A DNA stretch of 62,666 nt from Dendronalium phyllosphericum CENA369. Its GTDB lineage: Bacteria > Cyanobacteriota > Cyanobacteriia > Cyanobacteriales > Nostocaceae. The notes under the pieces were generated by a model that was not told where the DNA came from, did not search any database, and was given only the letters and a program-made list of their open reading frames with translations. The translations under genes and the position numbers were made by a program. Every line of letters starts with the position of its first letter. The stretch's first letter is position 1. Positions 8,601 to 18,118 of the stretch are shown one piece after another. The stretch is taken from positions 1 to 62,666 of the forward strand of contig NZ_JAECZA010000010.1 in assembly GCF_016056275.1 (NCBI RefSeq), read 5' to 3'.

Positions 8601-11143
8601 GTGAAGCTGAGTTAGCTGGAGTCCTGGGTTACTTTGTTAACCCTGTAGCGATCCGGTCAAATGTTTCGGGAAATTTAAGCTTTGAGAAATTTTTAGTCCA
8701 AGTACGTCAAACAGTACTAGATGCTTTTACACATCAAGATTATCCCTTTGCACTTTTAGTCGAGCGGTTGCAAACGGTACGCGACTCAAGTCGTTCGCCT
8801 TTATTCCAAACCATGTTCGTTTTGCAAAAAGCGCATCTGTTGCACCAAGATTTAACAGCCTTCACCTTAAATGAAACTGGGGTAGAGATAGATCTGGGTG
8901 AATTGCAGATGGAATCTCTAGCGCTGGAACAAAAAGTCGCTCAGTTTGATTTAACTCTGACAATGGCGGAAGTTAATGGCTCTCTAGCAGCATCATTTGA
9001 GTACAACGCCGACTTGTTTAATCCAGACACAATTACTCGCATGGCGGGTCATTTCCAAACTTTACTAGAAAATATCGTTGCTAATTCCCAACAGCCCCTC
9101 TCGACTTTGCCCTTATTAACAGCAGTCGAAAAGCAACAACTGCTCGTATGGAATGCTACTCAGACTGATTATCCCAAAGATGTGTGTCTTCACGAACTAT
9201 TTGAGGCTCAGGTAGAGAAAACTCCCGATGCTATTGCGGTAATTTTCCAAGACAAACAACTTACCTATCGGGAACTGAACCAGCAAGCCAATCAACTAGC
9301 ACATTATCTACAAGCTAGTGGCGTAAAATCAGAAGTCAGGGTGGGTATCTACCTCGATCGCTCTTTGGAAATGGCAGTTGGGGTGCTAGGCGTACTCAAG
9401 GCTGGCGGTACTTACGTACCTATTGACCCCACGTATCCAAAAGAACGTATTGCTTTCATGCTGGCAGATGCCGAAGTTCGGGTACTGCTGACCCAAAATT
9501 TCCTACTTACCAGCTTGCCAGAATATTCTGCCTCTATGATTTGCCTGGATACAGATTGGGAAATCATTAACCAAAAAAGCACAGAGAAATTAACTGTTGC
9601 AGTTACCCCTGCCAACCTTGCTTACATTATCTATACATCTGGTTCTACCGGACAACCAAAAGGAGTTGCGATCGCCCACGCTGGTATTGTCAATCGTATA
9701 GTTTGGGGTATAGAACGTTACCAATTAACATCCAAAGACCGAGTATTGCAGAAAACCTCCTTTAGTTTCGATGTCTGTGTTTGGGAATTTTTCGCACCGT
9801 TGCTGTCAGGGGCAAGTCTGGTGATGGCTAAACCAAACGGTCATCAAGACCCCAGTTATCTTGTCCAAGTGATGGCACAGCAGCAAATTTCGATCGCAGA
9901 CTTTGTGCCTGCTATGTTGCAATTGATTTTGGAACAACCAGGTTTAGAAGCTTGTCAGTCCCTACGCTATATTACCTGTGGTGGCGAGGCTTTACCAAAA
10001 AAACTGAGCGATCGCTTCTTTAGCCGTCTTAGAGGGGTGGAACTTCACAACTGCTACGGCCCCACAGAAGTATCCATTGATGCGACATCCTGGGTATGCC
10101 AGCCGCACTCAGAAGTTATTTCCATCGGTCGTCCTATCGCTAACCAACAAATTTACATCCTCGATACTTATTTACAACCCGTACCCATTGGCGTACCTGG
10201 AGAACTGTATGTTGGTGGTGCGGGCTTATCCCGTGGTTACTTAAATCGCCCCGACACGACCGCCGAAAAATTTATCCCCCACCCATTTAGCGATGAACCA
10301 GGCGCACGACTGTATAAAACTGGTGACTTAGCCCGTTACCAGCCCGATGGTAACATCGAATTCCTCGGTCGGCTTGACGAGCAAGTGAAAATTCGCGGCT
10401 TCCGCTTGGAATTAGGCGAAATTGAAGCGGTTTTGCGCCAATATCCAGGAGTAGAAGAAGTTGCTGTAGTGGTGCAAAATAACACAGATAACGAAGCATC
10501 CCAGAAACGCTTAATCGCTTACCTTGTACCCAAAGAGCATCAACAGTTACTTGAATTTTCTGCCTCCGTCGGCGAAGACTCCTTATACGGAATACTCTCC
10601 TCTCAAGGTGAAGATAATCTCCACGAGGATAATCAGCAACTATCCGCCAAAAACTTACGTTCTTATCTATCTCGTCATTTACCCGACTACATGATTCCCA
10701 GTGTTTTTGTCACTATTCCACAAATGCCACGGACACCAAATGGCAAGTTAGACTACCGAGCATTACCAGCATTCGACGCTGCTAGCTTAGAGCATCATGT
10801 TACTTATGTTCCCCCCAGCACAGCGTTGGAAGAAGTTTTAGCAGGGATCTGGCGTGAAATTTTGCAAGTTGAGCGCGTTGGCATTCACGACAATTTCTTT
10901 GAGTTGGGGGGACATTCTTTACTTGCTATCCAAGTGATTTCCAGAATCAGGGATATCTTTAATGTAGAACTACCTGTACATAATTTGTTTGAGGCTACTA
11001 CTATAGCGAAGCTTTCACAACTTTTGATTGCTCGTGAAACAAAACTAGGTCAGATAGAAAAGATTGCTCAGGTGTTCCAAAAAATCGCAGCGATGTCAAC
11101 CCAACAACTGCAAGCAACACTTCAGCAAAAAAAAGGTAAGTAA
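5678..11143 (+). CDS. FAAL-ACP-C-A-PCP lipo-initiating NRPS
   Basis: This 1821-residue megasynthase starts the assembly line. A fatty acyl-AMP ligase fills about residues 1-590: adenylate motif YTSGSTSTPKGV near 174, CYGMAETTL near 327, catalytic Lys in TSSGKIQ near 555. It should activate a free fatty acid and load the ACP at about 610-685 (phosphopantetheine Ser in LGLDSLMA). A condensation domain follows (700-1145); its motif reads HHIITDFWS, so the Gly after the catalytic Asp is Phe, as I recall for acyl-accepting starter C domains. An adenylation domain (1165-1700) and a PCP (1710-1785, LGGHSLLA) complete the module. My manual pocket code is D-V-W-D-T-G-C-I-D-K, which I cannot assign. 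No epimerase or methyltransferase is present. It is the first gene of the co-directional cluster to 32897. Confidence 0.92.
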   Translation: MNDLLFNKLKFSTLVDLLRYKALHQPNKIAFRFLQDGETEIATLTYQELNLQAQVIASQLQSTGITKGERALLLYPSGLEFIPAFFGCLYAGIVAVPAYPPHLNKPTPRLQAIVTDAQAKIVLTTAQILSNSSRLLENNPELKPLQWFATDSFVGNLENNWQEISITEDTLAFLQYTSGSTSTPKGVMVSHGNILHNEKLIESGFGHNEQSIIVGWLPLFHDMGLIGNVLQPLYLGTQCILVPPIAFLQNPYRWLQAISQYKATTSGGPNFAYDLCIRKITPEQRATLDLSSWEVAFNGAEPVRAETIERFAQTFAACGFRREAFYPCYGMAETTLIVSGDRKETPPVFQTVEKAALEKNQIVATTVKDDTAQTLVSSGQPLEDLRVVIAHPETLTSCLAGEVGEIWVAGASVTQGYWQRTEQTQSTFRAYLKDTGEGPFLRTGDLGFLHSGELYVTGRLKDMIIIRGRNHYPQDIELTVEQSHPALQASCSGAFAIHVAGEERLAVVVEVKRSHLRNFDVEEVVKAIRQAVAEQHELQVYAIQLLKPGNIPKTSSGKIQRHACRIGFRDRNLDVVGSSISEESSVVVQFDSLKRENLLEMTSPDQKRQLEIYLQQLVARTLRLGISQLDIQQPLSTLGLDSLMAVELKNSIETDLGVVLSMTSFLQGDSIAQIANQVLDGLTANASSQESAIAPVQYNDGEQILSYGQRSLWFMHQLAPASPAYNIASAVLLKGDVDIAALQRAFQKLVDRYPALRTTFTAKQGEPLQLIHQQMDVCFQQEDVSSWSKTLLEERLTQEAYRPFNLEQSLMRVNLFTNSLGGHILLLVVHHIITDFWSLAVMAQELGTLYQAEKKNSDLSLPPLGLQYIDYSYKQAQMLASPKAEQLWTYWQQQLAGELPVLNLPTDRPRPPVQTYRGASVPFKLNAELTEKLKTKSRTFGTTLYMTLLAAYQLLLHRYTGQEDIIVGSPTAGRSEAELAGVLGYFVNPVAIRSNVSGNLSFEKFLVQVRQTVLDAFTHQDYPFALLVERLQTVRDSSRSPLFQTMFVLQKAHLLHQDLTAFTLNETGVEIDLGELQMESLALEQKVAQFDLTLTMAEVNGSLAASFEYNADLFNPDTITRMAGHFQTLLENIVANSQQPLSTLPLLTAVEKQQLLVWNATQTDYPKDVCLHELFEAQVEKTPDAIAVIFQDKQLTYRELNQQANQLAHYLQASGVKSEVRVGIYLDRSLEMAVGVLGVLKAGGTYVPIDPTYPKERIAFMLADAEVRVLLTQNFLLTSLPEYSASMICLDTDWEIINQKSTEKLTVAVTPANLAYIIYTSGSTGQPKGVAIAHAGIVNRIVWGIERYQLTSKDRVLQKTSFSFDVCVWEFFAPLLSGASLVMAKPNGHQDPSYLVQVMAQQQISIADFVPAMLQLILEQPGLEACQSLRYITCGGEALPKKLSDRFFSRLRGVELHNCYGPTEVSIDATSWVCQPHSEVISIGRPIANQQIYILDTYLQPVPIGVPGELYVGGAGLSRGYLNRPDTTAEKFIPHPFSDEPGARLYKTGDLARYQPDGNIEFLGRLDEQVKIRGFRLELGEIEAVLRQYPGVEEVAVVVQNNTDNEASQKRLIAYLVPKEHQQLLEFSASVGEDSLYGILSSQGEDNLHEDNQQLSAKNLRSYLSRHLPDYMIPSVFVTIPQMPRTPNGKLDYRALPAFDAASLEHHVTYVPPSTALEEVLAGIWREILQVERVGIHDNFFELGGHSLLAIQVISRIRDIFNVELPVHNLFEATTIAKLSQLLIARETKLGQIEKIAQVFQKIAAMSTQQLQATLQQKKGK

Positions 11144-11589
11144 AAAAAGTGCTTCGTAACGTTTAAAAACGCAGAGGGACGCGGAGTCAGCGCAGTGAAC
11201 CAGCGCTGCGGGAGGGTTTCCCTCCGGAGCCACTTCCGTGCGGGGGTTTCCCCCGTTAAGGAAAGTGGCATCAGGCGACTGGTGAATCCGAAGGGAGTAA
11301 CGCAAAGTCTTTCTGAAGTTAATTCGTTACGAACTTGTGAAATCTTGTACTTAGTGCCATTCCTCTTATACTCTGACACCAGCTCTCATTGATGGCTTGG
11401 TCATATTAGGGTGCTTTATTTCTTCGTTTTGCATAAATCTCTAGTTCCAGAACTAATTAATCGAGTAAGCCCAATTTTCTGAGGACATTTAGAAAACTGG
11501 GTCAACAGAAATAGATGCAAAGGGGTTGAAAGCTTTGAGGATTTTTTTGGGAATCAAATCTAATTATTTCTATTTGTTTAAAAGTAAAG
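11144..11589. other. Spacer within the NRPS cluster, repeat-bearing
   Basis: This 446-base gap between two NRPS genes has no credible ORF. Its first half is a GC-rich interspersed repeat (see 11170-11310) and its second half is AT-rich and may carry a secondary promoter or only a leader for the next gene. The ATG at 11590 has a weak ribosome site. Confidence 0.5.
11170..11310. repeat. Cyanobacterial GC-rich palindromic repeat
   Basis: The tract has several nested hairpins: GGGAGGGTTTCCCTCC, GCGGGGGTTTCCCCCG, and an outer pair CCACTTCC / GGAAAGTGG around the second. It is much more G+C-rich than its surroundings and starts with the familiar GCAGAGGGACGCGGAGTC string seen between genes in Nostoc-type genomes. 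It sits in the middle of a probable operon and could affect transcription through it. Confidence 0.6.
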
Positions 11590-14500
11590 ATGATAGAAAA
11601 TCAATTAACAAACCAAACCGGACTTTCCGCAGAACAGCGCGAACTTCTCGCATACTTGCTAGCTGAAGAAGGTATAGAACTAGAACAAACATCAAAGATT
11701 TCTCCCAGAGAAAACCCTGCTACCGCACCTGTTTCTTTTCCACAAGCTAGACTGTGGTTCCTCGACCAGTTGCAACCTGGAAGCGATGTCTACAACATCC
11801 CAGCAGTAGTACGCATTGCCGGACGCTTAAACATATCTGCGTTACAACAAAGCTTAAATGAAATTGTACAGCGTCATGAAGCTTTGCGAACTACATTTAC
11901 TACAGTCGATCGCCAGCCAGTACAGATAATTCACTCGAACCAAACTCTGACAGTACCGATAATCAACCTAGAAGAGTATTCAAAAAGCGATCGCCAGACT
12001 CAATATCTGCAATTAGCTGCCCAAGAAGCCAAACAGCCTTTTGATTTGTCGCAGTTGCCACTTTTACGTGCTAAAGTTTTACGCTTGTCAGACGAGGAGC
12101 ATATCTTACTTTTGACAATGCATCATATTATCTCTGATGGCTGGTCTCTTGGGGTGTTGGTGCGGGAGTTGGCAAATTTTTACGATGCTTTCTCAAATCA
12201 TCAACCAGTACCTTTATCGCCGCTTGCGATTCAGTATGGAGACTACGCTGTTTGGCAACGACAAAGACTGCAAGGCGATTTGCTAGAAACTCAACTCAAT
12301 TACTGGAAACAGCAACTTGCTGGTAGCTTACCTGTATTGCAATTACCCACCGACCGACCGCGCCCTCCTGTGCAAACCTTTTGCGGAGCAAGGCAAAAGT
12401 TGCAGTTGTCTAAATCGCTATCGCAGGCAATTGCAAACTTGAGTCAGCAAACAGGAGTTACCCCGTTTATCACTTTACTAACCGCTTTTAAAATCCTACT
12501 CTACCGTTACACAGGGCAAGCAGATATAATTGTTGGTTCTCCGGTTGCTAATCGCGATCGCGCAGAAACTGAAGATTTAATCGGGTTTTTCATTAATACC
12601 GTAGTATTACGTACTAATTTAGAAGTAAATCCTACCTTTAAAGAATTACTTTCAACCGTGCGGGATGTGGTTTTAGAAGCGTATAACCACCAGGAATTGC
12701 CTTTTGAAAAATTGGTAGAAACTTTGCAACCAGAACGTGATATGAGCCACACACCGCTGTTTCAGGTGATGTTTGCTCTGCAAAACGCTCCGATGCCAGC
12801 ACTGGAATTTTCTGGTTTGCAATTAACTCCATTAGAAATTGATAATGGCACGGCGAAGTTTGATTTGACACTCGATTTAGAAGAAACACCAGATGGAATC
12901 AAAGGTTGGTTAGAGTACAACACAGACTTGTTTGATGCTGAAACCATTCAAAGAATGGCAGGGCATTTTCAAACATTGTTAGCAGGGATAATTGCTAACC
13001 CAGCACAGCAGTTAGCTGACTTGCCTTTGCTGACTGAACCGGAAAAACATCAAATCTTGGAGGAGTGGAATAATACTCAGACTGATTATCCGCAGGATAA
13101 ATGCATCCATCAATTATTTGAAGCGCAAGTAGAAAAAACTCCCGATGCGATCGCGCTGGTTTTTCAAGACCAACAACTTACTTACCGACAATTAAATCAA
13201 CGTGCCAATCAATTAGCACGTTATTTGCAAAAGTTGGGTGTTAAACCTGAAGTTCGAGTGGGTATTTGTGTAGAACGTTCCAGGGAATTAGTGGTGGGAC
13301 TTTTAGCCATTCTTAAAGCAGGTGGCGCTTACATTCCTCTCGACCCGAAATATCCCCAAGAACGCTTGGCTTTTATGTTGCAAGATGCCCAAGCACCAGT
13401 GTTACTCAGCCAAAACCAACTGCGCGACCAATTGACACGATCGGCGGCGCAATTAGTTTGTCTGGACACCGACTGGGAAACAATTAGCCAAGAAAGTAAT
13501 GAAAATCTCCACGTTCGAGTTTCACCAGAAAATAACGCCTACGTCCTCTACACCAGTGGTTCTACAGGCCAACCAAAAGCCGTTGTTATCGAACACCGCA
13601 GCGCAGTTGCCTTTTTAGATTGGTCAACAAAAGTATTTACCGCTGAGGATTTTGCTGGAGTACTAGCAGCAACCTCAGTTTGCTTTGATTTGTCAGTTTT
13701 TGAATTGTTTGCCCCATTAAGTTGTGGTGGCAAGGTAATTTTAGTCGAAAATGCCTTGGCATTGCCCAGTTTAACAGCATCTCATGGTGTAACTCTGATT
13801 AATACCGTTCCCTCTGCGATCGCTGAATTACTCAGAGTTAACGGCATACCTGCTTCTATACGCACCATCAACCTTGCAGGCGAACCTCTACCGCAAAAGC
13901 TGGTCAAGCAACTGTATCAGCAAACAAACGTCCAACAAGTCTTTAACCTTTACGGGCCTTCAGAAGACACGACTTATTCCACATTTACGCTAGTGCAGCC
14001 GGAAGACCGTGTAACTATTGGTCGTCCCATTGCCAACACCCAAGTTTATGTTTTAGATGCTTACCTCCAACCTGTGCCAGTTGGGGTTCCTGGCGAATTG
14101 TATATCGGTGGTTGCGGTTTGGCTCGTGGCTATTTGAATCGACCGGAATTAACCGCACAAAAATTTATTCACAATCCATTTAACAATCAGCCATCACGCC
14201 TTTATAAAACTGGTGATTTAGTACGCTATCTACCCGATAGCAATCTCGAATATTTAGGAAGACTCGACCATCAAGTAAAAATTCGCGGCTTCCGCATTGA
14301 ATTAGGTGAAATTGAGGCACTTTTACGCCAATATCCAGGTGTGCGGGATGTTGTGGTTGTTGCTAGAGAAGACCGACCGAGTGAAAAGCGCTTAGTTGCC
14401 TATCTAGCAGCAGAAGAAATACCCGTGAAAACCCTGCGGTCTTTCCTGGGTGAAAAACTGCCAGAATTTATGATACCTGCTGCCTTTGTCATCCTTGATA

Positions 14501-17500
14501 CTTTGCCACTGACTCCCAATGGGAAAGTAGATCGGCGATCGCTGCCCATCCCAGAAGTTACCATCTGGGAATCAGAAAGCGAGTATATAGTGCCGAGAAC
14601 TGTAGTTGAGGAATTACTGGCGGCTATATGGTCGGAAATTCTGGGGCTGGAGAAAGTAGGTATCAAAGATAACTTCTTTGCCTTGGGAGGACATTCCTTA
14701 CTGGCAACACAAGTCATTTCACGACTGCGGGAAGCTTTCCAAGTGGAATTGCCCTTACGTAGCTTGTTTGCAGCGCCTACTGTCGCCGAACTTGCCGAGG
14801 AAATTGCCAAAATTCATCGCGAAGCAACAGATGTCAAAGCTTTACCCATCCTGCCGATTTCGCGCGAGCGCAATTTACCCCTTTCCTTTGCCCAAGGGCG
14901 GTTGTGGTTCTTAAATCAACTAGATACTTTCACCACTGCTTATAACATTACCGAAGCTGTACAAATGACGGGTTCGCTGAATGTGGCAGCACTACATCAA
15001 AGCTTGAATGAAGTAGTACAACGTCATGAATCTTTGCGAACGACCTTCACCACCATAGAAGGACAACCATCACAAGTAATTTGCCCCAATTTGACTTTAT
15101 CTTTACCCATAGTCGATTTGAGTCGGTTAACAAATCAACAACAAGAAATTCAACAATTAGTCAAACAAGAGATTGAAGAACCCTTTGACTTGCTCCAAGG
15201 GCCGCTTTTACGGGTGAAACTCTTGCAGTTAGCTCAAACAGAGCATTTACTACTGTTGAGTATGCACCATATTATCTCTGACGGCTGGTCGATGGGTGTC
15301 ATGATTCGGGAAATGGCGGCACTGTATGAAGCTTATTCCACAGATAAACCCTCACCTTTGCCTGAGTTGTCTGTTCAGTATGCAGACTTTGCAGTGTGGC
15401 AACGTCAGTGGTTGCAGAGAGAAGTACTAGACCGACAACTAACTTATTGGAAGGAGCAACTTACTGGTAGTTCCTTATTAGATTTACCCACAGACCGTCC
15501 GCGACCAGCAGTACAGACATTCGTTGGCAATAAGCAAGCCATAGAACTGCCCAAAGCTTTACTTGACGAGTTAAAAGTACTTTCTGGGCGCGAAGGTGTC
15601 ACTTTGTTTATGACATTATTGGCAGCATTTAAGGTGTTGCTATACCGTTACACTCAACAAGATGACATTATTGTGGGTTCTCCCATCGCTAACCGCAACC
15701 GCAAAGAAACTGAACCATTAATCGGGATGTTTGTCAATACCTTGGTGCTGCGTACCGATTTGGGAGGAAATCCCAGCTTTAGTGAGTTGTTGCAAAAAGT
15801 GCGCGAGGTGACTTTAGGAGCTTACGCCCACCAAGATTTGCCCTTTGAAAAACTGGTGGAAGTGGTGCAATCGGAACGCGATACTAGCCGTAACCCGCTT
15901 TTCCAAGTCATGTTTGTGCTTCAGAATGTCTCAATACCCGCCTTGGAACTGAAGGGGCTGACGTTGCAATCAATGCCGATAGATCGTGAAACGTCAATGT
16001 TTGATTTAACCCTCAGTTTAGAGGAAACTCCTAACGGCATCGCTGGCTTTTGGGAATACAACACTGATTTATTTGATGCCACAACTATCGATCGCCTGGC
16101 AGGGCATTTCCAAACTTTACTAGAAAGTATCGTTGCCAATAGTAACCAGCAGATTATCAATTTACCGCTATTAAAGGTAAGCGAACGTCAGCAGTTATTA
16201 CTCGATGGGAACAATAGCAAAACCTCTGTTGGGGAAGATAGATGTATCCATCAGTTATTTGAGCAGCAGGTAGAACTAACTCCCAATGCGATCGCTGTTT
16301 GTTTAGAAGATGAATCCTTGAGTTATCAAGAGTTAAACCGTCGCGCTAACCAATTAGCTCATTATCTTTTAGCTCAGGGTATCCAACCAGAAACACGGGT
16401 GGGCATTTGTCTGGAACGTTCTTTAGATTTGTTGGTGGGAATGTTGGGTATTCTCAAGGCTGGTGGGGCGTATGTACCTCTAGACCCAACTTATCCCAGC
16501 GATCGCCTGGCTTTAATGCTGTCAGACGCTCAAGTACCTGTGTTGCTTACCCAAGAACGGCTACTGACAAGTTTGCCAGAATGCCAAACTAAAGTTGTTT
16601 GTCTAGATGCAGATTGGCAGGCGATCGCTGAATATGGCGAAGAAAACCCCCATACCTCAGTCACAGCAGACAATCTTGCTTATATCATTTACACTTCCGG
16701 CTCTACAGGTCGTCCCAAAGGTGTAGCCATACAACACAGGTCTTTGGTGAGTTACACCAATACAGCTAGTCAAGCTTACAAAATAAAGGCGAATGACCGA
16801 CTTCTACAATTTGCCTCTATCAGTTTCGATACCAGCGCGGAAGAAATCTATCCTTGTCTGACAAGAGGTGCAACCCTTGTACTGCGAACTGATAGAATGT
16901 TGGCTTCTGTGTCAACATTTTTAGAAACTTGCCAGAATTGGCAGATTAATATCCTCAACCTGCCAACGTCATATTGGCACGAGCTAGCAGCTAACTTGGA
17001 AACAAGCACTGCCAGTTTTCCCAGTTCGGTACGATTAGTAATTATCGGTGGCGAACGAGCTATACCAGAACGCTTGGCGAAGTGGCACGATTCTGTGGGA
17101 CAGGTTGTATCCCTAATTAACACCTACGGCCCGACAGAATCAACTATTGTCGCCACAATGGGCGAATTAAAAGAGGCATCAGAAGTTACTATTGGACGAG
17201 CGATCGCCAATGTCCAGACTTATGTTTTGGATGAGTCTTTACAACCCGTTCCCCTTGGAGTCAGGGGAGAACTGTATATTGGTGGTGCTGGTTTAGCTAG
17301 AGGCTATCTCAATCGACCGGATTTAACAGCAGAGAAATTTATTCCCAATCCTTTCAGTACTGAACCTGGCGCACGCTTGTATAAAACTGGGGATTTGGTG
17401 CGTTATCGTGCCAACAAAACGATTGAATTTCTCGGTCGGATTGACGACCAAGTAAAGATTCGCGGTTTCCGCATAGAATTAAGCGAGATTGAACTAGCAC

Positions 17501-18099
17501 TACTACAACATCCCGCTGTGAAAGAAGTGGTGTTACAGGCACGGGAAGATGTTCCAGGCGATCGCCGATTGGTAGCTTATGTGGTTCCCCAACCCGATCA
17601 AAAGCCAAGTATTAGCGACCTGCGAAGCTTTCTGCAAGAACGCTTGCCTAACTTTATGCTGCCGTCGGCATTTGTGCTGCTAGAGGCACTGCCCGTTTTA
17701 CCAAATGGCAAACTGAATCGTCGTTCTTTGCCAGCCCCAGATCGGCAAACGGAATTATCCGCCTCATATATCGCTCCACGAACAGAGTTAGAGCGCACCA
17801 TAGCCAATATTTGGCAAGAAGTACTGCAAGTTGAAAAGGTGGGTTTGCATGACAACTTTTTTGACCTTGGCGGTCACTCATTGTTAGTCATTCAAGTTCA
17901 CGATCGCTTGCGGAAAACCCTGAATCGAGATGTATCCATAATAGAGATGTTTAAATATTCCACTGTCAGCCTTTTAACAAAACATCTCAGTCTAAATAAG
18001 GGCGACACCACACCTGCTTTACAACAAAACAACTTAGAAGACATGAAAGCGGGTAGAAACCGTCTTAAGCAACGTTTAGCGCGTTCATCCCAGCAATAA
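11590..18099 (+). CDS. Two-module NRPS, C-A-PCP-C-A-PCP
   Basis: This 2169-residue synthetase adds two amino acids. Module 1: C domain 45-480 (HHIISDGWS near 178), A domain 500-985 (YTSGSTGQPKA near 653), PCP about 1000-1075. Its pocket code, read by hand, is D-L-F-N-N-A-L-T-Y-K, which matches the alanine code I know from cyanobacterial synthetases. Module 2: C 1095-1530 (HHIISDGWS), A 1550-2045 with code D-T-E-N-I-G-T-I-V-K, PCP 2060-2130. That code shares Glu239, Ile299 and Gly301 with a lysine-type code, but I do not assign it. All A10 lysines and PCP serines are present. There is no epimerisation, N-methylation or termination domain. The tail after the last PCP (KAGRNRLKQR) is basic and is probably a docking segment for the PKS, which starts 19 bases later. 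Confidence 0.93.
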   Translation: MIENQLTNQTGLSAEQRELLAYLLAEEGIELEQTSKISPRENPATAPVSFPQARLWFLDQLQPGSDVYNIPAVVRIAGRLNISALQQSLNEIVQRHEALRTTFTTVDRQPVQIIHSNQTLTVPIINLEEYSKSDRQTQYLQLAAQEAKQPFDLSQLPLLRAKVLRLSDEEHILLLTMHHIISDGWSLGVLVRELANFYDAFSNHQPVPLSPLAIQYGDYAVWQRQRLQGDLLETQLNYWKQQLAGSLPVLQLPTDRPRPPVQTFCGARQKLQLSKSLSQAIANLSQQTGVTPFITLLTAFKILLYRYTGQADIIVGSPVANRDRAETEDLIGFFINTVVLRTNLEVNPTFKELLSTVRDVVLEAYNHQELPFEKLVETLQPERDMSHTPLFQVMFALQNAPMPALEFSGLQLTPLEIDNGTAKFDLTLDLEETPDGIKGWLEYNTDLFDAETIQRMAGHFQTLLAGIIANPAQQLADLPLLTEPEKHQILEEWNNTQTDYPQDKCIHQLFEAQVEKTPDAIALVFQDQQLTYRQLNQRANQLARYLQKLGVKPEVRVGICVERSRELVVGLLAILKAGGAYIPLDPKYPQERLAFMLQDAQAPVLLSQNQLRDQLTRSAAQLVCLDTDWETISQESNENLHVRVSPENNAYVLYTSGSTGQPKAVVIEHRSAVAFLDWSTKVFTAEDFAGVLAATSVCFDLSVFELFAPLSCGGKVILVENALALPSLTASHGVTLINTVPSAIAELLRVNGIPASIRTINLAGEPLPQKLVKQLYQQTNVQQVFNLYGPSEDTTYSTFTLVQPEDRVTIGRPIANTQVYVLDAYLQPVPVGVPGELYIGGCGLARGYLNRPELTAQKFIHNPFNNQPSRLYKTGDLVRYLPDSNLEYLGRLDHQVKIRGFRIELGEIEALLRQYPGVRDVVVVAREDRPSEKRLVAYLAAEEIPVKTLRSFLGEKLPEFMIPAAFVILDTLPLTPNGKVDRRSLPIPEVTIWESESEYIVPRTVVEELLAAIWSEILGLEKVGIKDNFFALGGHSLLATQVISRLREAFQVELPLRSLFAAPTVAELAEEIAKIHREATDVKALPILPISRERNLPLSFAQGRLWFLNQLDTFTTAYNITEAVQMTGSLNVAALHQSLNEVVQRHESLRTTFTTIEGQPSQVICPNLTLSLPIVDLSRLTNQQQEIQQLVKQEIEEPFDLLQGPLLRVKLLQLAQTEHLLLLSMHHIISDGWSMGVMIREMAALYEAYSTDKPSPLPELSVQYADFAVWQRQWLQREVLDRQLTYWKEQLTGSSLLDLPTDRPRPAVQTFVGNKQAIELPKALLDELKVLSGREGVTLFMTLLAAFKVLLYRYTQQDDIIVGSPIANRNRKETEPLIGMFVNTLVLRTDLGGNPSFSELLQKVREVTLGAYAHQDLPFEKLVEVVQSERDTSRNPLFQVMFVLQNVSIPALELKGLTLQSMPIDRETSMFDLTLSLEETPNGIAGFWEYNTDLFDATTIDRLAGHFQTLLESIVANSNQQIINLPLLKVSERQQLLLDGNNSKTSVGEDRCIHQLFEQQVELTPNAIAVCLEDESLSYQELNRRANQLAHYLLAQGIQPETRVGICLERSLDLLVGMLGILKAGGAYVPLDPTYPSDRLALMLSDAQVPVLLTQERLLTSLPECQTKVVCLDADWQAIAEYGEENPHTSVTADNLAYIIYTSGSTGRPKGVAIQHRSLVSYTNTASQAYKIKANDRLLQFASISFDTSAEEIYPCLTRGATLVLRTDRMLASVSTFLETCQNWQINILNLPTSYWHELAANLETSTASFPSSVRLVIIGGERAIPERLAKWHDSVGQVVSLINTYGPTESTIVATMGELKEASEVTIGRAIANVQTYVLDESLQPVPLGVRGELYIGGAGLARGYLNRPDLTAEKFIPNPFSTEPGARLYKTGDLVRYRANKTIEFLGRIDDQVKIRGFRIELSEIELALLQHPAVKEVVLQAREDVPGDRRLVAYVVPQPDQKPSISDLRSFLQERLPNFMLPSAFVLLEALPVLPNGKLNRRSLPAPDRQTELSASYIAPRTELERTIANIWQEVLQVEKVGLHDNFFDLGGHSLLVIQVHDRLRKTLNRDVSIIEMFKYSTVSLLTKHLSLNKGDTTPALQQNNLEDMKAGRNRLKQRLARSSQQ

Positions 18100-18118
18100 G
18101 AAGTTAAGAAGGTAGAAC

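Noticed and set aside
5678-11143. Matching the cluster to hassallidin, puwainaphycin or colibactin
   Set aside because: It shares FAAL loading, or the peptidase/exporter idea, but not the domain order; no E domain or TE is present and the peptidase clan differs from ClbP.
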